Assembly: GCA_030652715.1 (NCBI GenBank)
Contig: JAUSQB010000166.1
Span: forward strand, 1-6,409
Direction: 5' to 3'
Source: Rugosibacter sp.
Lineage (GTDB): Bacteria; Pseudomonadota; Gammaproteobacteria; Burkholderiales; Rhodocyclaceae
DNA length: 6,409 nt
Positions 1-6,187 of the stretch are shown in pieces. A program made the translations under genes and the position numbers. A model generated the notes under the pieces. It was not told the origin of the DNA. It did no database searches and was given only the letters and a program-made list of their open reading frames with translations. Within the stretch, counting starts at the first letter, position 1, and the number at the start of each line of letters is the position of its first letter.

Positions 1-2328
1 CGCGATCTCATCCATGATCTGCGACGGGTGCGTGTAGTGCATGGGATAACCCATCGCATTGGCCAGCGCCATCGTCGCTTCCCAGTCGCCCTTGCCAGAC
101 AGGGGTGGCATGACTTGCCGCACGCGCGAAATGCGCCGCTCGGCATTGGTAAAGGTGCCGTCTTTTTCGAGGAAGGACGAGCCCGGCAAAAAGACATGCG
201 CAAACTTGGCGGTCTCATTCAGGAACAAGTCCTGCACCACGATGCACTCCATGGCTTGCAACGCGGCGGTCACGTGTTGCGTGTTGGGATCGGACTGGGC
301 AATGTCTTCGCCCTGGCAATACAGGCCTTTGAAGCTGCCATCAATCGCCGCTTCAAACATGTTGGGAATGCGCAAGCCCGGCTCAGGTTGAATCGCCACG
401 CCCCAGTGGCTTTCAAACAAGGTGCGCGTAATCGTGTCAGACACATGCCGATAACCCGGCAGTTCATGCGGGAAGGAACCCATATCGCACGAACCCTGCA
501 CGTTATTCTGCCCGCGCAGCGGATTCACGCCAACACCTTCGCGCCCCACGTTGCCCGTGGCCATGGCCAGATTGGCAATCGCAATCACCGCGGTTGAGCC
601 TTGTGAATGCTCGGTCACGCCCAGCCCGTAGTAGATTGCGCCATTGCCAGCCATGGCATAAAGCCTGGCTGCCGCGCGGATTTCAGCGGCAGGAACGCCA
701 GAATCCGCTTCCAGTGCTTCGGGCGAATTGGCTGGCCGAGCGACAAACTCGCGCCATTGCCCAAACGCCTTAGGCTCGCAGCGTGCGGCGACAAAAGCCT
801 CATCCACCAAACCTTCGGTGACGATCACATGCGCCAGAGCTGAGAGCACAGCCACATTCGTGCCCGGCCGCAATTTGAGATGGTGCGCGGCTTTGACATG
901 CGGCGAGCTGACCAGATCAATCGCTCGCGGATCAATCACAATCAGCTGGGCGCCTGCGCGGATACGCCGTTTCATGCGCGAGGCAAACACCGGGTGGCCA
1001 TCGGTTGGATTTGCGCCGATGACCATGATGACATCCGCTTTTTCCACCGACTTGAACGTTTGTGTTCCTGCTGATTCACCCAGCGTTTGCTTCAGACCAT
1101 AGCCGGTAGGCGAATGGCATACCCGGGCGCAGGTGTCGACGTTGTTATTGCCAAAGGCCGCACGCACCATTTTTTGCACGAGGTAATCTTCCTCGTTGGT
1201 ACAGCGAGATGAAACCAGCCCGCCAATAGAATTTTGGCCATACTGTTGCTGAATGCGGCGGAACTCGGACGCGGCGTAATTAACCGCCTCATCCCACGAT
1301 ACTTCGCGCCACGGATCGGTAATCTTTGCGCGAATCATGGGCTGGGTAATGCGATCCGGGTGGCTGGCGTAACCCCAGGCAAAGCGGCCCTTAACACAAG
1401 CATGGCCTTCGTTGGCACCACCATCTTTCCACGGCACCATGCGCACGACTTCATTACCCTTCATCTCAGCCTTGAGACCACAACCCACGCCGCAGTAAGC
1501 GCAGGTGGTAGTCACCGAGTGCTCGGCCTGGCCCTTGGCGATAATGGTTTTTTCGGTCAACGTGGCGGTGGGGCACGCATTGACACAAGCCCCACACGAG
1601 ACGCATTCGGACTCCATGAATGGTTGATCCTGCCCTGCAGACACACGCGAGTCAAAACCGCGGCCGGAAATCGTCAGCGCAAAGGTGCCTTGCTGCTCTT
1701 CACACGCACGCACGCAGCGGTTGCACACGATGCACTTGGACGGGTCGTAGGTGAAGTAAGGATTGGATTCGTCCTTCTTGTCTGCCAAGTGCGTTTTGCC
1801 AATGACACCGGCATTGCCACCCCCAGCGGCTTTCACCTCCCCGATGCCGTAACGCACGTCGCGCAGGCCCACCACGCCTGCCATGGTCTGCAGCTCGCAA
1901 TTGCCGTTCGCGCTGCACGTCAGGCAATCCAGCGGATGGTCCGAGATATACAGCTCCATCACATTGCGGCGCAAATCGGCGAGCTTGGGCGATTGGGTGC
2001 GCACCGTCATGCCGTTTTCAGCAGGCGTGGTGCACGAGGCAGGAAAACCGCGCCGCCCTTCCACTTCCACCAGGCACAGGCGACAGGAGCCAAAGGGTTC
2101 GAGCGAATCGGTCGCGCACAGTTTGGGCACCATCACGCCCGCTTCTACCGCCGCGCGCATAAGGGATGTGCCAGCGGGTACGGTGATTTCGCGGCCATCA
2201 ATGGTCAGCGTGACCTGGGCTGCGTCGTTTTCTGGCCCGCGCGCTGCGGGCGTGCCGTAATCAAGATCGCGCAACGAGGTAATGCTCAATCCTTTGATCG
2301 GGGCATGGCTATCCATTGGGGCGTTCAT
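1..2328 (-). CDS. fdsA: NAD-dependent formate dehydrogenase, alpha (catalytic, Mo) subunit, 3' end cut by window
   Basis: Catalytic subunit of the cytoplasmic FdsABG formate dehydrogenase, which oxidises formate to CO2 and sends electrons through Fe-S clusters to FdsB. Read from the ATG at 2328 the frame is open for 776 codons to the window edge; family members are about 950-960 residues, so roughly the last fifth is missing. Cluster ligands in order: 2Fe-2S C71, C82, C85, C99; His-ligated 4Fe-4S H131, C135, C138, C144; two ferredoxin-type 4Fe-4S C199/C202/C205/C209 and C242/C245/C248/C252; 4Fe-4S C276, C279, C283, C311. The Mo site shows C404-H405 in CARVCHSPT, K313 in CVKGRF and R605 in NPLRGQNN; all three sit 18 residues beyond C386, K295 and R587 as I recall them for Rhodobacter capsulatus FdsA. 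The Mo ligand is cysteine, not selenocysteine. The start is fixed by an AGGAGG site and an ATGA overlap with fdsB. NuoG-like N-terminus joined to a bis-MGD oxidoreductase domain. Identification is very secure. Confidence 0.97.
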   Translation of the reverse strand, partial: MNAPMDSHAPIKGLSITSLRDLDYGTPAARGPENDAAQVTLTIDGREITVPAGTSLMRAAVEAGVMVPKLCATDSLEPFGSCRLCLVEVEGRRGFPASCTTPAENGMTVRTQSPKLADLRRNVMELYISDHPLDCLTCSANGNCELQTMAGVVGLRDVRYGIGEVKAAGGGNAGVIGKTHLADKKDESNPYFTYDPSKCIVCNRCVRACEEQQGTFALTISGRGFDSRVSAGQDQPFMESECVSCGACVNACPTATLTEKTIIAKGQAEHSVTTTCAYCGVGCGLKAEMKGNEVVRMVPWKDGGANEGHACVKGRFAWGYASHPDRITQPMIRAKITDPWREVSWDEAVNYAASEFRRIQQQYGQNSIGGLVSSRCTNEEDYLVQKMVRAAFGNNNVDTCARVCHSPTGYGLKQTLGESAGTQTFKSVEKADVIMVIGANPTDGHPVFASRMKRRIRAGAQLIVIDPRAIDLVSSPHVKAAHHLKLRPGTNVAVLSALAHVIVTEGLVDEAFVAARCEPKAFGQWREFVARPANSPEALEADSGVPAAEIRAAARLYAMAGNGAIYYGLGVTEHSQGSTAVIAIANLAMATGNVGREGVGVNPLRGQNNVQGSCDMGSFPHELPGYRHVSDTITRTLFESHWGVAIQPEPGLRIPNMFEAAIDGSFKGLYCQGEDIAQSDPNTQHVTAALQAMECIVVQDLFLNETAKFAHVFLPGSSFLEKDGTFTNAERRISRVRQVMPPLSGKGDWEATMALANAMGYPMHYTHPSQIMDEIA

Positions 2329-3860
2329 CGTGGCCTCCTGCTGAAGTCTTCAGGGAAATGGTTAAGCGCGGAAAGTACCGGGTAAGGCGTCATGCTGCCC
2401 ATCGCGCACAATGAGCCATTTTGCATGGTGTCGCACAGCTCGCGCAGCAAAGCGGTTTGCCCGGGGTTGCCCGCCGCCAAGCGGTCAATGACTTCCACGC
2501 CACGGGTTGAGCCTATGCGGCAAGGCGTGCATTTGCCACAGGATTCAATCGCGCAGAATGCCATCGCGTAACGGGCTTGTTTCATCATATCCACGGTGTC
2601 GTCAAAGGCCACGATGCCGCCATGCCCGAGCACCGCGCCCACGGCGGCAAAGGCTTCGTAATCGAGCACGGTATCGAACTGCGATTCCGGCACATAAGCG
2701 CCCAAGGGGCCACCGACTTGCACCGCGCGCAAGGGGCGTCCGCTCAAGCTGCCGCCGCCAAAATCGTAAAGCAACTCGCGCAAGGTGAGGCCAAAAGGCA
2801 CTTCAACCAGGCCGCCGTATTTGATATTGCCGGCCAGCTGAAAAGGCAGGGTGCCGCGCGAACGGCCGCAACCAAACGCCTGATAAGCGGCCGCGCCATT
2901 GGCCAGGATATCCGGCACGCTGCCAAGCGTGATGACATTGTTAATCACCGTCGGTTTGCCAAACAGGCCTGTAATGGCTGGCAATGGCGGCTTGGCGCGC
3001 ACAATGCCGCGCCGCCCTTCCAGGCTCTCCAGCAAGGCCGTCTCTTCACCGCACACATAAGCGCCAGCGGCTTTGCGTACTTGCAAATAAAACGCCTTGC
3101 CAGAACCCAGCAAATTCCCGCCCAGCCAGCCTTCAGCTGTGGCGCGTTCAACAGCGACATTGAGCATGGCAATGGCATGCGGATATTCTGAGCGCACGTA
3201 AATGTAGCCTTGCCTCGCCCCCACGGCGAGACCCGCAATCGCCATGCCTTCGATCAAGCCAAACGGGTCGCCTTCCATTTGCATTCGATCGGAAAACGTG
3301 CCGGAGTCGCCCTCGTCGGCATTGCACACAATATATTTTTTCTCGTCTGCGGCATGCAGCACGGTGTTCCACTTGATGCCCGTAGGGAAAGCCGCACCGC
3401 CACGGCCACGCAGCCCTGAATCGGTGACTTCCTTGACGATTTCAAGCGGCGTGAGCGTTAATGCCCGGCGCAACCCGCGCGTGCCGCCATGCGCCAGATA
3501 ATCTGCCACCGAGAGCGGATCGGTCACACCCACCCGCTTGAGGCTGATGCGCTGCTGCCGTTTGAGGTAAGGAATCTCCTCGACTTTGCCTAAACACAAG
3601 GGATGCGCCCCGCCATTCAAGACGTCCGCTTGCAAGAGCGAAGCAACGTCTTTAGCCGCTACCGGACCATAAGCCACGCGCCCGGCAGGTGTCGCCACTT
3701 CGATCAGGGGTTCCAGCCAAAACAAGCCACGCGAGCCGTTGCGCACGAGGGTGACATCCAGTTGCCGCCGGGCTATCTCGCTGGCAAAGCTGGCGGCAAC
3801 CGCCTCGGCGCCCAAGGCCCGCGCGGTTGAATCACAGGGAATATAAATGGTCGTGGTCAT
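2325..3860 (-). CDS. fdsB: NAD-dependent formate dehydrogenase, beta subunit (FMN, NAD, 4Fe-4S)
   Basis: Diaphorase subunit that receives electrons from FdsA and reduces NAD+ to NADH on FMN; a NuoF/HoxF relative acting in the cytoplasmic FdsABG complex. The 511-residue product has an N-terminal thioredoxin-like region (about 1-85) without a cluster-binding cysteine set. The FMN/NAD core follows, with GLRGRGGAAFPTG (149-161), NADEGDSGTF (180-189) and CGEETALLESLEGRRG (270-285). The C-terminal 4Fe-4S site is ESCGKCTPCR (C441, C444, C447) with C485 in SLCAMG. Length fits FdsB (about 500-520). The ATG at 3860 overlaps the fdsG stop as ATGA and is preceded only by a weak AAGAAG (3867-3872), so translation probably depends partly on coupling from fdsG. 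The stop overlaps the fdsA ATG in the same way. No frameshift or missing key residue is visible. Confidence 0.97.
   Translation of the reverse strand: MTTTIYIPCDSTARALGAEAVAASFASEIARRQLDVTLVRNGSRGLFWLEPLIEVATPAGRVAYGPVAAKDVASLLQADVLNGGAHPLCLGKVEEIPYLKRQQRISLKRVGVTDPLSVADYLAHGGTRGLRRALTLTPLEIVKEVTDSGLRGRGGAAFPTGIKWNTVLHAADEKKYIVCNADEGDSGTFSDRMQMEGDPFGLIEGMAIAGLAVGARQGYIYVRSEYPHAIAMLNVAVERATAEGWLGGNLLGSGKAFYLQVRKAAGAYVCGEETALLESLEGRRGIVRAKPPLPAITGLFGKPTVINNVITLGSVPDILANGAAAYQAFGCGRSRGTLPFQLAGNIKYGGLVEVPFGLTLRELLYDFGGGSLSGRPLRAVQVGGPLGAYVPESQFDTVLDYEAFAAVGAVLGHGGIVAFDDTVDMMKQARYAMAFCAIESCGKCTPCRIGSTRGVEVIDRLAAGNPGQTALLRELCDTMQNGSLCAMGSMTPYPVLSALNHFPEDFSRRPR
2334..2339 (-). promoter_or_regulatory. 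Ribosome binding site of fdsA inside the end of fdsB
   Basis: Perfect AGGAGG on the minus strand, 5 nt before the fdsA ATG (2328-2326). It lies within the last codons of fdsB (encoding Ser-Arg-Arg). It confirms the fdsA start chosen here, and with the ATGA overlap suggests translational coupling. Confidence 0.85.
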
Positions 3861-4333
3861 GGTTTGCTTCTTAATTCAGCCAGCACTTGATCAAATTTTT
3901 CAGGTGTCACACGCGCGTGCAACGTGGTTTCATCAATCTGAATGTTGGGCCCGACGGCGCAGTGGCCGAGGCAATAGACAGGCTCCAGGGTGACCGCGCC
4001 ATCTTCGCTCGTTGCATGAAAATCACAGGCTAGCGCGGCTTGCGCGTGTTTTGCTAACGCGTCACTGCCCACCGCCTGGCAAGCCTCGGCCTGGCACACG
4101 CGCAGCACATGGCGCCCCGGCGGGGACTGGCGAAAATAATGGTAATAGGTAATGACTCCATGCACCTCGGCGCGCGACAGGTTCAAGGCGCGGGCGATCA
4201 ATGGCACGGCCTCTGATGGAATAAAGCCAAGCGTGTCCTGAACGTCATGCAGTATCGGCAATAAAGCGCCGGGCAAGGACTGCTTGGCAGCCAGTATCTG
4301 TTCAACGGCAATAATGTGATTAGGATTTTCCAT
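3857..4333 (-). CDS. fdsG: NAD-dependent formate dehydrogenase, gamma subunit (2Fe-2S)
   Basis: Small electron-transfer subunit of FdsABG, related to NuoE of complex I; it binds next to FdsB and carries one 2Fe-2S cluster. The 158-residue product has a helical N-terminal part (about 1-70, with PGALLPILHDVQDTLG and VHGVITYYHYFR) and a thioredoxin-like ferredoxin domain. The four ligands are C80 and C85 (VCQAEAC) plus C121 and C125 (CLGHC), the NuoE spacing. First gene of the fds operon; its stop overlaps the fdsB start by ATGA. The ATG at 4333 is the only reasonable start: an in-frame TGA lies ten codons upstream with no other ATG, GTG or TTG between. Oddly, no Shine-Dalgarno sequence precedes this ATG; the preceding bases are CCATATAGCA. 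The function is secure. Confidence 0.95.
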   Translation of the reverse strand: MENPNHIIAVEQILAAKQSLPGALLPILHDVQDTLGFIPSEAVPLIARALNLSRAEVHGVITYYHYFRQSPPGRHVLRVCQAEACQAVGSDALAKHAQAALACDFHATSEDGAVTLEPVYCLGHCAVGPNIQIDETTLHARVTPEKFDQVLAELRSKP

Positions 4334-4345
4334 TGCTATATGGGT

Positions 4346-4362
4346 TGAATCGAGGCTGAATC
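4346..4362. repeat. Direct repeat TGAATC-N5-TGAATC upstream of fdsG
   Basis: Two exact TGAATC hexamers (4346-4351 and 4357-4362), 11 bp apart start to start, or about one helical turn. They lie 13-29 bp before the fdsG ATG, where a Shine-Dalgarno site would normally be. On the minus strand the same stretch also reads as an imperfect inverted repeat TTGATTC/GATTCAA with one mismatched pair. It could be a regulator site or chance; short hexamers are weak evidence. Confidence 0.3.
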
Positions 4363-4401
4363 AAGGCGGTGTTAAAGATAGGGTTTGGAGACGGGTTTGC
4401 G

Positions 4402-4423
4402 TGACAAAAAATAATTTTTGTGA
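4402..4423. promoter_or_regulatory. AT-rich inverted repeat, possible operator
   Basis: A perfect 7-bp inverted repeat ACAAAAA-ATAA-TTTTTGT (4404-4421) extends to 9-bp arms with one mismatched pair (TGACAAAAA / TTTTTGTGA, 4402-4423). It lies between the fds candidate promoter and the fdsG start, so it would fall in the early transcribed leader, a position typical of a repressor site. It does not match a CRP, FNR or Fur consensus well. It could also simply be AT-rich promoter DNA. Confidence 0.35.
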
Positions 4424-4452
4424 ATAGCCGCAACACATTCAGCAAGGCGTCA

Positions 4453-4482
4453 ATTATATGGGGGAAGTCCAGCACATGAAAA
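4453..4482 (-). promoter_or_regulatory. Candidate sigma70 promoter for fdsGBA
   Basis: On the minus strand a perfect -10 box TATAAT (4458-4453) lies 18 bp after TTTTCA (4482-4477), which matches 4 of 6 positions of the -35 consensus. Transcription would begin near 4446 and give a leader of about 110 nt before fdsG. No competing promoter of equal quality is seen on this strand of the gap. This is consensus matching only. Confidence 0.45.
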
Positions 4483-4641
4483 GGCACGCAGCAAGCATGG
4501 ATAAAGAAGATCCGCTGCAGCCGCCCGATGCAGGCCATCTGGCGCCGTATCACCAGCGCCGACTTTTCATCGCGCATTTGGGTATCATCCGTCCACGCAC
4601 TGTGTTCCACTCCATTCGTTAAGCGCCCCATAACCCCGGTT

Positions 4642-4646
4642 AGGAG
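4642..4646 (+). promoter_or_regulatory. Ribosome binding site deciding the pntAA start
   Basis: AGGAG with 10 nt to the ATG at 4657. It supports the start at MAITLGVLRE, the normal N-terminus of PntA proteins, over an upstream in-frame ATG at 4528 that would add 43 residues unlike the family. Confidence 0.75.
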
Positions 4647-4656
4647 AATCCGCACT

Positions 4657-5889
4657 ATGGCGATCACCCTAGGTGTCCTTCGCGAACGCGCCACAGGCGA
4701 AACGCGCGTTGCCGTTGTACCCGATGTCATAAAAAAATTCAAGGCGCTGGGCGCAGCCGTGTGCATCGAGACGCAGGCCGGGATGGGCAGCTATCTCGCC
4801 GACGGGGCTTTTGGCGCAGACGACACAGTCACCATTGCCGCCAGTACCGCCGAGGTTCTCAACACCGCGCAGATTGTGCTCACCGTGCAGCCGCCCAGCC
4901 TTGGCGACATCAACGCCATGCTCCCCGGCACAGTATTGATCGGCGCGCTCGCCCCCTATGGAAGCCGTGAGCGCATCGATGCGTTGAACGCACGGCGCAT
5001 CACCGCCTTTGCCACCGAACTGATCCCGCGCATTTCGCGCGCGCAGAGTATGGACACGCTCTCCAGCCAGGCCGCCGTCTCCGGTTACCTCACCGTGCTG
5101 ATCGCGGCCAATCATTGCCCCAAGTTTTTCCCGATGTTGACTTATGCTGCCGGCACCATCCGCCCGGCGCGGGTGCTGGTGATCGGCGCGGGCGTCGCCG
5201 GTTTGCAGGCGATTGCCACGGCCAAGCGCCTGGGCGCCATTGTTGAGGGTTATGACGTGCGCCCCGAAACCCGCGAACAGATTGAATCGCTGGGTGCGAA
5301 ATTTGTGGACACCGGCGTGTCGGCTGCTGGCACTGGCGGCTATGCGCGCGAGCTGACCGAGGAAGAAAAAACCCAGCAGGCGGAAAAGCTCGGCCGCGCG
5401 GTGGCGAACGCCGACGTGCTGATTACCACAGCGGCGATTCCCGGCAAGCGCTCGCCGCTCATCATCAGCGCTGCCATGATTTCCGGCATGAAGCCCGGTG
5501 CGGTGGTAGTTGATATGGCGGCGGAAGGTGGCGGCAACTGCGCCGGTACAGTGGCTGGGCAAACCGTCAAGGTGGGCGAAGTGACGATCATTGGCGCGGT
5601 GAACCTGCCTGCGCAAATGCCGGTGCATGCTTCCGAAATGTTCGCCAAGAATCTCTACAACTTCATTTCGCCGTTCATCAAGGATGGCGTTTTGAATCTT
5701 GACTGGAGTGATGAAGTACTGAATGGCGCATGCCTCACGCGCGATGGTGAGCTGGTGCATGCAGGCGTGAAAAAGGTTTTCGGAATAAATAGTGACAGCA
5801 TCCCCCCCAGCCCCCCTGCCGCGCAGGGGGGTGACGCAAGTTCAGCCGCTGGCGCGGCTTCCACGGCGGCAAACGCAGGAGGCAACTGA
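4657..5889 (+). CDS. pntAA: Proton-translocating NAD(P) transhydrogenase, subunit alpha part 1 (domain I)
   Basis: Soluble NAD(H)-binding domain I of the transhydrogenase, which transfers hydride between NADH and NADP+ coupled to proton entry. The 410-residue protein begins MAITLGVLRE as in alanine dehydrogenase/PntA proteins. Residues 121-140 hold the nucleotide-contact loop (R125, Q130, D133, S136, matching the R. rubrum RQDS set with an offset of 2). A Rossmann motif VLVIGAGVAG (173-182) is followed by YDVR with D200 for the NAD ribose. A mobile loop GTGGYARE (225-232) carries Y229. Domain I normally ends near VKKVFGIN (371-378). The remaining residues form a low-complexity Pro/Ala/Ser/Gly tail encoded partly by a palindromic repeat (5811-5831). 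This is the split form known from Rhodospirillum rubrum, not the fused E. coli form. The stop lies in the gap between the pntAB ribosome site and its ATG. Confidence 0.95.
   Translation: MAITLGVLRERATGETRVAVVPDVIKKFKALGAAVCIETQAGMGSYLADGAFGADDTVTIAASTAEVLNTAQIVLTVQPPSLGDINAMLPGTVLIGALAPYGSRERIDALNARRITAFATELIPRISRAQSMDTLSSQAAVSGYLTVLIAANHCPKFFPMLTYAAGTIRPARVLVIGAGVAGLQAIATAKRLGAIVEGYDVRPETREQIESLGAKFVDTGVSAAGTGGYARELTEEEKTQQAEKLGRAVANADVLITTAAIPGKRSPLIISAAMISGMKPGAVVVDMAAEGGGNCAGTVAGQTVKVGEVTIIGAVNLPAQMPVHASEMFAKNLYNFISPFIKDGVLNLDWSDEVLNGACLTRDGELVHAGVKKVFGINSDSIPPSPPAAQGGDASSAAGAASTAANAGGN
5801..5836. repeat. GC-rich palindromic repeat-like element within pntAA
   Basis: A perfect 21-bp hairpin: arm CCCCCCTGC (5811-5819), loop CGC (5820-5822), arm GCAGGGGGG (5823-5831). 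A C7 tract (5802-5808) precedes it and TGACGC follows. The outer flanks form an imperfect second inverted repeat (GCATCCCCCC at 5798-5807 against GGGGGGTGACGC at 5826-5837). The C-tract/palindrome/G-tract layout resembles dispersed REP-like palindromes that usually sit between genes in proteobacteria. Here it is translated, adding about 12 residues (SIPPSPPAAQGG) to the PntAA tail. That it is a dispersed repeat is inference; only one copy is in this window. Confidence 0.6.
5877..5882 (+). promoter_or_regulatory. Ribosome binding site of pntAB
   Basis: Perfect AGGAGG with 8 nt to the ATG at 5891. It lies in the last codons of pntAA and settles the pntAB start, excluding the upstream in-frame GTG at 5792. 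Confidence 0.85.
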
Positions 5890-5890
5890 C

Positions 5891-6187
5891 ATGGAAAACT
5901 TCATCTACGTTTATATCTTCATGCTGGCGGCCTTCACCGGCTACGAAGTCATTTCCCGCGTGCCGGTGATCCTGCATACGCCCTTGATGTCGGGCTCCAA
6001 TTTCGTGCATGGCGTGGTGCTGGTCGGCGCGATGGTGGCGCTGGGCCGGGCCGATGCGCAAGACCCGCTGCAACTGGCGATCGGCTTTTTCGCGGTATTT
6101 CTCGGCGCGGCCAATGCGGCGGGCGGCTATGTGGTCACCGAACGCATGCTGGCGATGTTCAAGACCAACAAGAAGGACGCGAAATGA
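5891..6187 (+). CDS. pntAB: Proton-translocating NAD(P) transhydrogenase, subunit alpha part 2 (membrane domain II)
   Basis: Integral membrane piece of the transhydrogenase alpha side, equivalent to the C-terminal membrane part of E. coli PntA. It forms the proton channel together with the membrane part of PntB. The 98-residue product starts MENFIYVYIFMLAAFTGYEVISRVP, a typical PntAB N-terminus. It shows three hydrophobic segments (about 2-18, 38-52 and 60-82), which fits the three helices of the R. rubrum subunit, and a basic tail FKTNKKDAK on the likely cytoplasmic side. There is one base between the pntAA stop and this ATG, and the stop overlaps the pntB ATG as ATGA. Its frame is +1 relative to pntAA and is open upstream back to 5789. 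Confidence 0.93.
   Translation: MENFIYVYIFMLAAFTGYEVISRVPVILHTPLMSGSNFVHGVVLVGAMVALGRADAQDPLQLAIGFFAVFLGAANAAGGYVVTERMLAMFKTNKKDAK

Larger units (their letters stand above)
4334..4656. other. Divergent intergenic region between fdsG and pntAA
   Basis: This 323-bp stretch separates the 5' ends of the two operons and must hold both promoters. The left half (about 4371-4460) is AT-rich compared with the coding sequence; the right half is GC-rich. It contains a candidate fds promoter (4453-4482), an inverted repeat (4402-4423), a direct repeat (4346-4362) and the pntAA ribosome site (4642-4646). Open frames crossing it on either strand show no protein-family features, and I see no tRNA, rRNA or convincing terminator. 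Confidence 0.8.

Noticed and set aside
1114..1119. Possible selenocysteine or altered residue at the formate dehydrogenase active site
   Set aside because: The codon is TGC, a normal cysteine (C404) followed by His405, as in all Fds-type enzymes known to me.
1234..2385. 383-codon plus-strand open frame opposite fdsA
   Set aside because: It is the complement of a high-GC gene full of identified cluster motifs; its protein is His/Arg/Ala-rich with no domain.
4583..4588. TATCAT as the -10 box of a pntAA promoter
   Set aside because: It matches 5 of 6 consensus positions but has no acceptable -35 box at 16-18 bp, so I do not list it as a feature; the pntAA promoter must nonetheless lie in this gap.
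4528..4656. Upstream in-frame extension of pntAA from the ATG at 4528
   Set aside because: The extra 43 residues do not resemble PntA, whereas MAITLGVLRE at 4657 is the normal start and has an AGGAG site.
4320..4766. 148-codon minus-strand open frame across the gap and antisense to the pntAA start
   Set aside because: No recognisable family features, no ribosome site, and it overlaps both fdsG and the well-supported start of pntAA; its composition looks like a chance frame.
4669..5760. 363-codon minus-strand open frame opposite pntAA
   Set aside because: Shadow of pntAA with His/Arg-rich composition and no family signature.
5811..5831. Rho-independent terminator after pntAA domain I
   Set aside because: The stem is strong but is followed by TGACGC with no T run, and it lies inside the coding sequence upstream of co-transcribed pntAB and pntB.
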